Part shown: positions 33,279 to 40,387 of the stretch, piece by piece
How positions within the stretch are numbered: the first letter of the stretch is position 1
How the letters are laid out: every line of letters begins with the position of its first letter
Source of the DNA: Victivallales bacterium
GTDB taxonomy: Bacteria; Verrucomicrobiota; Lentisphaeria; Oligosphaerales; Oligosphaeraceae
NCBI GenBank assembly: GCA_017548425.1
Contig: JAFZAB010000202.1
Coordinates: 1-40,387, forward strand
Reading direction: 5' to 3'
Length of the DNA stretch: 40,387 bases
The notes under the pieces: model-generated
Told to the model about the DNA's origin: nothing
What the model saw: the letters and a program-made list of their open reading frames with translations, nothing else
Database searches by the model: none
Position numbers and translations under genes: made by a program

Positions 33279-33830
33279 AGCCATCATTTCATGGAAACAT
33301 TCGCGGTTTAATTCAAGCCGCTCACCTGTCGCAGGGCAATAGTCGTCGTCAACAGGCAGAAAAAAATCATTCAAATCCATTGTCACGACTTTATTCCCCA
33401 CTAATTCATGGATATGCTTCTTCCATTCAGGAAAGCGATGGGTATAATCCACGATTTTCGGATAACGTCGATAGGTCAACCATGCCACGTTTAGAGCCTC
33501 CCTATCCGTCTCAGAAAAAACATCATCCTGAACATCGCGCACAGATTTTACGATATTCCGCGAAACTGGTTCCAAAAACTCACAAGCATATTTCCGCTCG
33601 CCTTCAGGCAATTCCAGAAACTCAAAGGTATTCTTGGATTCAGAAGCCACTGGTCCGTATTTCATAGCCAAATAATGGCTGTTGCTAATCAGACGTCCAT
33701 ACATGCGCACATGATATCGATCCGCCAAAAACATCAGTTTCAGAAACACAAGCTTGCCAATGGCAAGATTTCCATGTTGCCTGGCAAAATAATTGATAGA
33801 TTGGACGATTTTATGGTAATCTGGAAACAT
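33273..33830 (-). CDS. Panacea-domain (SocA-like, DUF4065) protein without an evident toxin partner
   Basis: 185 aa from ATG at 33830, which has GAGGCAGGA about 10 nt before it. A longer frame opens at 33965 but starts inside a heptamer array (ATGCTTAATGC). The family signature is clear: GKLVFLKLMFLADRYHVRMYGRLISNSHYLAMKYGPVAS, in two visible blocks. Panacea domains serve as proteolytic or neutralising antitoxins in toxin-antitoxin pairs and as phage-defence modules. Here the neighbours are a deacetylase and mrdA, and no small toxin-like gene is adjacent. Possible stand-alone regulator or decayed pair (inference). C-terminal residues form DFFLPVDDDYCPATGERLEL. Confidence 0.78.
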   Translation of the reverse strand: MFPDYHKIVQSINYFARQHGNLAIGKLVFLKLMFLADRYHVRMYGRLISNSHYLAMKYGPVASESKNTFEFLELPEGERKYACEFLEPVSRNIVKSVRDVQDDVFSETDREALNVAWLTYRRYPKIVDYTHRFPEWKKHIHELVGNKVVTMDLNDFFLPVDDDYCPATGERLELNRECFHEMMAA

Positions 33831-33952
33831 AACTGTTTTTCCTGCCTCAAAGACATAATCTTCAAGAAATACTTTAAACAATAGTTCTTTGACTAAAAAT
33901 GTCAAATTTATTTCTTTGTCAATTACAAGAAAAACGGAATGAAACTCAATAA

Positions 33953-34022
33953 AAGCATTAAGCATTAAGCATTAAGCATTAAGCATTAAGCATTAAGCAT
34001 TAAGCATTAAGCATTAAGCATT
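33953..34022. repeat. 7-bp tandem array (AAGCATT), 10 exact units
   Basis: Ten consecutive AAGCATT heptamers (70 nt) with no mismatch, ending 2 nt before the stop codon of mrdA. On the mrdA coding strand it reads TTAATGC. Confidence 0.95.
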
Positions 34023-34024
34023 GC

Positions 34025-35839
34025 TCATTCGAGCCATTCTCGAAGGAATTGCGACGCCAATGGTCCGGCGGTGCGTCCGCCGGATGCGCCGCGTTCAATC
34101 AGGCAGACCACCGCGTATTTCGGTTGCGATAGCGGTCCGTAGCAGATAATCCACGTATTCTTGAACTTGCCGTCCTTCCCCTGCACTTCCGCCGTTCCCG
34201 TCTTCGCCGCGACGGCCATGCCGCATTCCTTCATGACCTTCGCGCTCCCGCGAGGCTTCTGAACAGCGCTCACCATGCCTTCGCGGATAATTGCCAGATG
34301 ACTTTCCTGCGCGTTCAGCCGATGCCGCACAACGGTCGCCGACTTCAGAACGGCATGTCCTTCAGCATCAACCACTTCACTGACCAGATACGGTCTCAGC
34401 AGCTTGCCGCCGTTGGCCAACGCCGCGCAATACATCGCCACCTGCAACGGCGTCACAAGAACTTCGCCCTGACCAATGGACAGCAATGCCGTATCGGCCT
34501 TTGTCCAATTGCGTTTTTTGCGTTTGTAAAGCACGTCACGGCTTGGAAATACGCCAAACGCATGTTCTTGGATATCGATATCCGTCGGTTCGCCAATGCC
34601 TGCATTACGGAACATCGTCTGCATGTTGTCCACGCCAGTCTTCAATCCCGCGTTGATGAAAAATCCGTTGCAGGAGACCATGATTCCATCGACAATATTC
34701 ACAACACCATGGACGGCCCGCCCCGAACAATCGATCTTGCGATTGCCCAGATGGAACGTGCCCGGGCAGTCGTAATAGTCGTTCGCATAAAGGGCTCCGT
34801 TCTCCAACGCAGCCAATCCGATCAGCGGCTTGAAGATCGATCCGGGCGTGTACTGCCCGTCGATTGCACGATTGACAAGCGGCGTATTCACTTCATCCGT
34901 CGCTAGTTCCGCATAACGCGCCTTGCTCAGCGTCGAAAGATCATAGGTCGGGCTAGACGCCATGACCAACACGCCGCCAGTCTCCACATCGACGACGACA
35001 AACGCCCCATGATGGCCTTGCAGCAACCGTTCTGCAATCTGCTGGCCGCGACAGTCGATCGACAGCCGCAGATCATAGCCGTTTCGCGCAGGCGTCTCAT
35101 ACAGCGTTCCATGGTAGAAACCGCGGAAATCGACTTGCACCATCACTTCGCCGCTCTCACCTGCCAATTCGCGTTCATAGACCTGCTCCAAGCCAGATGT
35201 TCCCACAAGTTCTTCCAACGCAAAGGATTGCTTATACTCTTCGCTTCGCTTCTTATCAACTGGAATATGCCATCCCGTCGTGCCCAAAAGATGCGACAGC
35301 AGGCCTGGATGCTTGTACGCGCGTTCATTTCGCGTATGGATTTCGACGCCCGGAATCACGGGGCTCATCTCCGCCGCCAACGCGATTTCGCTCTCGGTCA
35401 ACCGATGGAAAACCACCACGGGCTCTGTAGCTCTTACCAGAAGGCGATCCATCAACCGTTTTTCGACCAGTTCGTGCGGACGGCCAAACAGAATGGAATA
35501 ACGGTTCGCCGCTTCCAGAACATACGCTTTCGTCTCACGCAAATGGCCTGGCTGACGCATTTCGGACAGATGGAACACCAAATCATAACAGGCTTCGTTA
35601 CCCACCAGCAGTTCGCCTTCACGGCTGAAAATCCGTCCACGGACAGGGCTCACACGCAACCGCCGAAGACTTTGGCGATCAGCATTTTGCGATAATTCAG
35701 GCCCTTGCAGGGCTTGCACTTGCCACAAACGGATCAGCAACAATAGCACAGGCAAAATCAGCCCGAGCGCGCATAACAGCACACGCCCTTCCATCGTTCT
35801 CCGACGACCACGCTCTATGTCAGTCAATGAAGTCTTCAT
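34025..35839 (-). CDS. mrdA: Penicillin-binding protein 2 (elongation transpeptidase)
   Basis: 604 aa from ATG at 35839. PBP2 cross-links peptidoglycan during side-wall elongation with RodA and the Mre complex. One N-terminal transmembrane helix (LLCALGLILPVLLLLIRLW) anchors it in the inner membrane. A dimerisation domain includes SPVRGRIFSREGELLVGN. The transpeptidase domain has SxxK as PGSIFKP near residue 335, SxN as SCN near 388 and KTGT as AAKTGTAEV near 546. The start chosen has GAGGAG 10 nt upstream and overlaps the end of mreD by 20 bp. The longer frame to 35878 lies wholly in mreD and is less likely. Translationally coupled to mreD. Confidence 0.9.
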   Translation of the reverse strand: MKTSLTDIERGRRRTMEGRVLLCALGLILPVLLLLIRLWQVQALQGPELSQNADRQSLRRLRVSPVRGRIFSREGELLVGNEACYDLVFHLSEMRQPGHLRETKAYVLEAANRYSILFGRPHELVEKRLMDRLLVRATEPVVVFHRLTESEIALAAEMSPVIPGVEIHTRNERAYKHPGLLSHLLGTTGWHIPVDKKRSEEYKQSFALEELVGTSGLEQVYERELAGESGEVMVQVDFRGFYHGTLYETPARNGYDLRLSIDCRGQQIAERLLQGHHGAFVVVDVETGGVLVMASSPTYDLSTLSKARYAELATDEVNTPLVNRAIDGQYTPGSIFKPLIGLAALENGALYANDYYDCPGTFHLGNRKIDCSGRAVHGVVNIVDGIMVSCNGFFINAGLKTGVDNMQTMFRNAGIGEPTDIDIQEHAFGVFPSRDVLYKRKKRNWTKADTALLSIGQGEVLVTPLQVAMYCAALANGGKLLRPYLVSEVVDAEGHAVLKSATVVRHRLNAQESHLAIIREGMVSAVQKPRGSAKVMKECGMAVAAKTGTAEVQGKDGKFKNTWIICYGPLSQPKYAVVCLIERGASGGRTAGPLASQFLREWLE

Positions 35840-36371
35840 CGATATCGTACTCCTCTTCCTGCCATAGCCAATCATCACGATGGCCGGACGACAACCGTGT
35901 ATAACGATTCAACGCCATCCAGCCCGCCACCATGTCGAATATCCCGCACATCAACGGAAACAGCACAAATCCAGCCGCCGCAGACATTAACACCAGCCGC
36001 CAACCGCCTTCATATGATCCCGTCATGCGATTCTTCAACATAACGCCAGCCACGCCGCCAATCAGTCCGACAAACATGCCGGGCACGCATTGGCGAAGCA
36101 TTCCGACCGTCCCGCCCAACCATCGCCAGAATTTGCTAAGCAACGTCAACAACGGCATTATCAACAAGCAGAGCGGCACGGCACGACCATAGCTCATCTC
36201 CACGGCACAACCGATGAACAGTCCCGCCAACAGCGCAAAACGCCAGTGGCGGAACGCTCCGAAATAGAACATCCCCAACAGCAACAGCGGAACGTTATAT
36301 CCGCTGACGCCGAACATCAGCTCCAGCATGCCGCAGATCAGCAGCGCAAAAATTGTCCAGATATAGGTCAT
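35820..36371 (-). CDS. mreD: Rod shape-determining protein MreD-like membrane protein
   Basis: 183 aa with five to six hydrophobic segments (for example TYIWTIFALLICGMLELMF, VPLLLLGMFYFGAF, AVPLCLLIMPLLTLL, PGMFVGLIGGVAGVML, LVLMSAAAGFVLFPLMCGI) and an acidic soluble tail (EEEYDIDEDFID). MreD sequences are poorly conserved, so the call relies on size, membrane pattern and its position directly before mrdA, with a 20-bp overlap. It is part of the elongasome. mreB and mreC are not in this window; mfd lies upstream on the same strand. Confidence 0.7.
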   Translation of the reverse strand: MTYIWTIFALLICGMLELMFGVSGYNVPLLLLGMFYFGAFRHWRFALLAGLFIGCAVEMSYGRAVPLCLLIMPLLTLLSKFWRWLGGTVGMLRQCVPGMFVGLIGGVAGVMLKNRMTGSYEGGWRLVLMSAAAGFVLFPLMCGIFDMVAGWMALNRYTRLSSGHRDDWLWQEEEYDIDEDFID

Positions 36372-36417
36372 AGTATTTAATTTATCAATACTTTATGATT
36401 TTCCACATACGGTGTTT

Positions 36418-36444
36418 GCTTTTAGCTTTTAGCTTTTGGCTTTC
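36418..36444. repeat. 7-bp tandem array (GCTTTTA)
   Basis: Units GCTTTTA, GCTTTTA, GCTTTTG and a partial unit, 16 nt beyond the mfd stop codon. On the coding strand the unit contains TAA (AAAAGCTAAAAGC). Confidence 0.75.
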
Positions 36445-36459
36445 AACTCAGCGAAGCTG

Positions 36460-39400
36460 CTACGCTCCTTTCAGCATGTTCTGCAGATAATCCGACACTT
36501 CCTTCAACTGCCCTGCACCATCCGTATGGAACAGCGTGGGCACTTGATTCCATTGGTTGCGCACCAAGCCTTTACGCGTTTCCATGATCAATCGTCCTTC
36601 CCGGACGTTGAGCCGCAACACGCCGTTTTTCTGCGCCAAAATGCGCACTTGCGTATAATCCAAAAGAGACGACACGCAATCCGGCAATGGTCCAAAACGA
36701 TCGCGCAGTTCCGCGCGATAACGCTCCACTTCGGAAACATCCGTCATCCGTTGCAACGTACGGAAGCAATCAACGCGTGTCGGCTGGTCTTCCACATACG
36801 CCGCCGGAATGCCCAACGCCGTCCGCCCTCTTGCCGCGACCAACGCGAAACTCGTCTTGTCGAATGTGATTTCGACCGGACGCGGCAACGACGATTTGTG
36901 GTCGCTTAGCCGCGACACCGCTTCCTTCAGCAACTGACAGTACAAATCAAATCCCACCGCCGCGATATGGCCGCTCTGTTCCGTGCCCAGAATGTTGCCT
37001 GCGCCACGAATCTCCAAGTCCCTCAACGCCAATTTGAAACCTGCGCCCAAATGCGTGTAGCGGCGGATTGCCTCCAGACGGTCTCGCGCGTTGGTAGCCA
37101 ACGCGCCCATCGGCGGCATGAGCATATACGCGAACGCCTGTCGGTCGTTGCGGCCCACGCGGCCGCGCAACTGATACAGTTCCGACAAACCGAAACGATC
37201 TGCGCGATCAATTATGATGGTATTGGCGTTCGGGATATCAACGCCACTTTCGATAATTGTTGTGCAGACCAACACGTCGTAATCGCCTTTCACGAATTTC
37301 GTCATGACGTCTTCCAGCTTGCCAGACGACATCTGCCCATGCGCGACAACCGTTCGCGCCGTCGGGACGAGTTTCTTGATCATTTCCTCCATCTGGTAGA
37401 TGGTCTGCACACGATTGTACAGGAAGAAGACCTGCCCGCCGCGTTCCATTTCGCGAACAATGGCCTGACGGATCAGTTCCATGTCGAACTGCGCGACAAT
37501 CGTCGTCACCGGCAGGCGGTCCGACGGCGCCGTCATGATCGTGCTCAGATTGCGGATGCCTGAAATACTGAAATACAGCGTGCGCGGAATCGGCGTCGCC
37601 GTCATCGTCAGAATGTCCAGATTGGCTCGCATCTGTTTCAGACGCTGTTTATCCGCCACGCCGAAACGCTGCTCTTCATCGATGATGAGAAGTCCTAAAC
37701 TCGCGAATTGCACATCGTTGGAAAGAAGACGATGCGTTCCGATGACGATATCAACTTCACCACGGGCCGTCCGTTCCAACACATCCGTTTGTTCAGCATG
37801 CGTCCGAAAACGGCTCAACATTTCGATGGTGATCGGAAATCCGGACATGCGTTCCATGAACGACTGGTAGTGCTGCTGACAAAGCACCGTCGTCGGCACG
37901 AGAACTGCAACTTGCTTGCCATTGAGAACAGCTCTAAATGCCGCGCGCATCGCGACTTCTGTCTTACCATAACCGACGTCTCCGCAGAGCAGACGATCCA
38001 TCGGCTTGTCGGCTTCCATGTCCGCCAGAACGGATTCGATGGCCGTCGTCTGATCAGGCGTTTCCGTATAGGGGAACGAACCAACGAAGGCGCGTTCCCA
38101 TTCGACTTGCGGTTTGAAGCTCTGTCCGGACGCTTTCTGCCGCATCGCCTCGATGCGCAGCATGTCCGCCGCCAGATCCCACGCCGCCGCTCCAGCGGCA
38201 TCCTTCGTCTTCCGCCACGCCACGCCGCCGAGCTTGCTCAACGACGGCGTCGTCTTGCCTGCGCCCATGTAGCGGCTGACAAGATTCACCTGCTCCAACG
38301 GCACATACAGACGCTTCTCTTCGTCAAATTCCAGTTCAATGACTTCCTGGACTTCGCCGCCTGCCTCCAATGTCTTGATTCCGTGATAGATGCAGATTCC
38401 ATGCGCCACATGGACGGCCAAACTGCCGTCCTCCATGTCCATTGAATCGCGCAACGTCTGATCATGACGATAGTCCAGATGCTTCTTCCGCCGATGGACG
38501 GTTTTCCGCCCGAACAACTCATGGTCGCTCAGCATCACGAGTTTCGCATCCGTCAGAATAACGCCGCGATCCAATGAAAATGTCTCGATGGAAACAGGCA
38601 AATCTTTTGACTGCGGATCTTCGGCTAAAATTTCACGGAACCGTGACGCTTCGCTTTCGCCGCCGCAACACGCCACCAATTCGTAACCGCCTCGCCGCCA
38701 ACGCAGAAAGCTGTCTCGCAATTGCTGCCAATGCCACAGCGTCGCCCCGTCACCCATCTCTGGTAGCAACGAGGCCAATTCTTCTCCAAGACTCACGGCA
38801 CCAATCGTGCGCAATGGTCCGCCGAGCCGTCGTTTCGTTGCCGTCTCGCCTGGCTCTGTAATTAGACTGACCGTTCCTTTCGCGTCGGAAAGTACTTTCG
38901 TCCACACGTTTCGGACTTCTTCTTCACTGTATGCAAGAAGATGTTCTTCAATCAAATCCGGCCCGCACAAAACGAAGGGGACATCCGCTGAAAAATAGTC
39001 ACGAACCCACGTTTCCTCCATGTCCTGCGCATCGATGACCGCCATGCCGCGCGGCACGATGCGCAATTCATCTAAATCTCTGAAGGAACGTTGACTATCT
39101 GGCATGAAGAATTTCATGCTGTCGATTTCATCCCCCCAGAATTCGAGACGGACTGGTGCGTCGTACAACGGTGAATAGATGTCCAGAATGCCGCCGCGCC
39201 GAGCGAACTCGCCCGGCTGCTGCACTTCGAATTCGTTGTCGTAATCCAACGAAACAAGCCGTTTGACGAGTTCCTCCAAATCAACGGTATCGCCTTTTTT
39301 CAACGTGAATGTCCGTTGACGGAAGCCCTTCGGCGAGATGCACTTCGAAAGAAGCGCGGGAACGGTTGCGATGAATATGGCGGGCGTTCCTTTCAACGCC

Positions 39401-39711
39401 ACTTCCAACGCCGCGCAACGGCCCGCTTCGTTCTCAGGAACCCATTGATGCTTCCCTAACACAAGCTCCTGCAACGGGACGACCGGACGGCGATCATCCA
39501 TCAATTTCATGTAGGAACCAATGGCCACGCCAAGCGAATCCGCCCGTGCACTGTCCGCCGCAATGACCAGTAAACTTCCGCTTCGATGCGCGAGAACCTG
39601 CGTCAACGCCAACGGAACCAAGGCATAGTCGTGCAATGCCAGACGAAACGCCCCCTTCGGGATGTTCGCCTGGCCCACCCATTGCCTGAATGTATCATGC
39701 CAACCACTCAT
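36460..39711 (-). CDS. mfd: Transcription-repair coupling factor
   Basis: 1083 aa, near the usual length of about 1100-1150. Mfd displaces stalled RNA polymerase and recruits UvrA for strand-specific repair. The N-terminal UvrB-like part covers about 1-430. The RNA-polymerase-interacting domain follows (EVIELEFDEEKRLYVPLEQ, then VSRYMGAG and LSKLGG, about 455-510). The helicase motor has Walker A in LLCGDVGYGKTEVAMRAAF near 579, DEEQRFG near 680, TATPIPRTLYFSI, then TTIIESGVDIPNANTIIIDR and QLRGRVGRNDRQAFAYML. The RecG-like TRG region includes GAGNILGTEQSGHIAAVGF. The C-terminal inhibitory domain ends the protein. GGGAGG before ATG supports the start. All motor motifs look intact. Confidence 0.95.
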   Translation of the reverse strand: MSGWHDTFRQWVGQANIPKGAFRLALHDYALVPLALTQVLAHRSGSLLVIAADSARADSLGVAIGSYMKLMDDRRPVVPLQELVLGKHQWVPENEAGRCAALEVALKGTPAIFIATVPALLSKCISPKGFRQRTFTLKKGDTVDLEELVKRLVSLDYDNEFEVQQPGEFARRGGILDIYSPLYDAPVRLEFWGDEIDSMKFFMPDSQRSFRDLDELRIVPRGMAVIDAQDMEETWVRDYFSADVPFVLCGPDLIEEHLLAYSEEEVRNVWTKVLSDAKGTVSLITEPGETATKRRLGGPLRTIGAVSLGEELASLLPEMGDGATLWHWQQLRDSFLRWRRGGYELVACCGGESEASRFREILAEDPQSKDLPVSIETFSLDRGVILTDAKLVMLSDHELFGRKTVHRRKKHLDYRHDQTLRDSMDMEDGSLAVHVAHGICIYHGIKTLEAGGEVQEVIELEFDEEKRLYVPLEQVNLVSRYMGAGKTTPSLSKLGGVAWRKTKDAAGAAAWDLAADMLRIEAMRQKASGQSFKPQVEWERAFVGSFPYTETPDQTTAIESVLADMEADKPMDRLLCGDVGYGKTEVAMRAAFRAVLNGKQVAVLVPTTVLCQQHYQSFMERMSGFPITIEMLSRFRTHAEQTDVLERTARGEVDIVIGTHRLLSNDVQFASLGLLIIDEEQRFGVADKQRLKQMRANLDILTMTATPIPRTLYFSISGIRNLSTIMTAPSDRLPVTTIVAQFDMELIRQAIVREMERGGQVFFLYNRVQTIYQMEEMIKKLVPTARTVVAHGQMSSGKLEDVMTKFVKGDYDVLVCTTIIESGVDIPNANTIIIDRADRFGLSELYQLRGRVGRNDRQAFAYMLMPPMGALATNARDRLEAIRRYTHLGAGFKLALRDLEIRGAGNILGTEQSGHIAAVGFDLYCQLLKEAVSRLSDHKSSLPRPVEITFDKTSFALVAARGRTALGIPAAYVEDQPTRVDCFRTLQRMTDVSEVERYRAELRDRFGPLPDCVSSLLDYTQVRILAQKNGVLRLNVREGRLIMETRKGLVRNQWNQVPTLFHTDGAGQLKEVSDYLQNMLKGA

Positions 39712-40053
39712 CTAATTTTCCTCCCCATCTTCCATGGTTGCCCTACCTCGTAAGTTACATTAATTCCCGACAAACTGCCGTTTAAATATAATACATTAAT
39801 GTAAAAAGGAAAGGATAATGGACGGAGAAAAAAGATGCCGTTGATGGCCATGAGCCATCCGCCATAAGCGTTGCCGAAGGCGGCTTGACGATGTTCCGCC
39901 ATCGATATCCATAAGCCATGAGCTATCGGCCATAAGCGCTGCCGTAGGCGGCATGATGGCGTCTCGCCTGCGGGGGTGGTGTGGCGGCGGCGTCCCGCCG
40001 TCGATATCCATATAACACTTTAAACAAAATCCGCCACCTTTTTCAAGCATTTT
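39712..40053. repeat. Gene-free region with a 68-bp imperfect tandem repeat
   Basis: 39712-39840 is AT-rich upstream sequence of mfd; no clear promoter was found. From 39849 the segment CATGAGCCATCCGCCATAAG with GCC-AAGGCGGC reappears at 39917 as CATGAGCTATCGGCCATAAG with GCCGTAGGCGGC, a period of 68. It is followed by GGCGTCTCGCCTGCG, near-identical to 16788, and GGCGGCGGCGTCCCGCCG. No coding region is supported. Confidence 0.6.
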
Positions 40054-40249
40054 TCATGAAATATTCGGGTTAGCGGCATCCAATCCAAAATCAAGCAGCA
40101 GTTCGTCATGTATCTGCTTTTCAGATACATGACGATTCCTTTTGCGTTCAATGAAATTGCGGATGGTCTTCTCGATTCCTTCTGTTCTGCCTTCTACTTC
40201 GCCTTCTGCTCTGAAAAAACTTTTCGCATGTTGACATCATCTTCTTCAT
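40054..40249 (-). pseudogene. Remnant of an Rpn/PD-(D/E)XK-nuclease transposase-like gene (start plus C-terminal tail)
   Basis: AAGGAGG lies 8 nt before ATG at 40249, which gives MKKMMSTCEKFF and then runs out of frame at a run of six A on the plus strand (40214-40219). Shifting by one base there restores RAEGEVEGRTEGIEKTIRNF and continues to FGLDAANPNIS and a TGA at 40054-40056. Glu/Gly/Arg-rich tails with IEKTI are typical of Rpn (PDDEXK_2) family proteins, which promote recombination. The nuclease core is missing, so this looks like an internally deleted and frameshifted copy. A gene cut by sequencing error cannot be excluded. Confidence 0.5.
40104..40134. other. Perfect 13-bp inverted repeat with 5-nt loop
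   Basis: CGTCATGTATCTG (40104-40116) and its exact reverse complement (40122-40134) flank CTTTT. It lies inside the Rpn-like remnant tail and encodes RHVSEKQIHDE there. Confidence 0.9.
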
Positions 40250-40387
40250 GTTGTTGTCCTCCTTGTCTGTTTTCCTCAAATCGAATCCCGTTGCAATTGA
40301 AACAACACTCCGTGGCCTTTGACATCGTCAAAAGCATAATGGCTAATAGATTGGGTAAGAAGATGTTATTATGCCTTCGCCAAACCA
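40250..40387. other. Unassigned right-edge sequence
   Basis: No complete reading frame is supported. On the minus strand a 29-codon stretch without start (ending GVLFQLQRDSI and a TGA) precedes the remnant's ribosome binding site. It could be the end of another gene or a leader. Confidence 0.3.

Noticed and set aside
33831..33965. N-terminal extension of the Panacea-domain gene
   Set aside because: The upstream ATG is part of the AAGCATT array; the internal ATG at 33830 has a ribosome binding site and fits the family start.
32058..34022. Possible CRISPR arrays
   Set aside because: Repeats are contiguous 7-mers with no spacers, and no cas genes are present.
39796..40050. 84-codon open frame upstream of mfd
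   Set aside because: Its translation simply repeats the 68-bp tandem repeat (MDIDGGT twice), so it is repeat DNA and not a gene.

Overview
The window looks like a chromosome segment from a Gram-negative gut or rumen bacterium of the PVC group, most likely Lentisphaerota (Victivallales-like) or a close relative. This is inferred from the gene mix, not from a marker gene. It carries five Gfo/Idh/MocA oxidoreductases, large secreted glycosidase-like proteins, an archaic UxaE-type tagaturonate epimerase, a sulfatase-superfamily hydrolase, a secreted C10 cysteine peptidase, a TolC outer-membrane channel and MreD/PBP2. No rRNA, tRNA, CRISPR array or complete insertion sequence was seen.

Layout. 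1-9.9 kb (minus strand): truncated Gfo/Idh/MocA gene, two secreted glycosidase-like proteins (1529 and 931 aa), a small inorganic pyrophosphatase and UxaE. 10-13.7 kb (plus): a sugar-acid or polyol module divergent from uxaE (oxidoreductase, xylose-isomerase-like TIM barrel, oxidoreductase), with a promoter and 19-bp dyad between the two directions. 14-21.8 kb: secreted proteins (C10 peptidase, acetyl-xylan-esterase-like hydrolase, a Sel1-repeat protein of unknown role, two tandem secreted paralogues of unknown family). 21.9-27.3 kb: mostly housekeeping (tartrate/D-malate dehydrogenase family, sirtuin, purM, family-4 uracil-DNA glycosylase, TolC). 27.4-32 kb: a second sugar module with a NagB-like protein lacking catalytic residues, two oxidoreductases, and a sulfatase-fold enzyme with Thr in place of the formylglycine Cys. 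32.5-39.7 kb (minus): polysaccharide deacetylase, orphan Panacea-domain protein, mrdA, mreD and mfd. At the right edge is a decayed tail of an Rpn/PD-(D/E)XK transposase-like gene.

The most unusual feature lies between the genes. Many junctions hold a short tandem array with its own 7-9 bp unit. The 7-bp arrays follow the 3' end of a gene, contain TAA or TAG on the coding strand, and so (7 being coprime to 3) place a stop in every frame. The commonest unit, TTAATGC, occurs at four separate loci, each time on the coding strand of the gene that has just ended. Other junctions carry a composite interspersed repeat: a GC-rich inverted repeat plus a tail of about 11-bp CTGTG repeats. There are also very regular hairpins: a 31-bp arm pair between uxaE and ppa, a perfect 15-bp stem inside the last codons of a glycosidase gene, and a perfect 13-bp stem inside the Rpn remnant. 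These repeats are the best candidates here for something undescribed.
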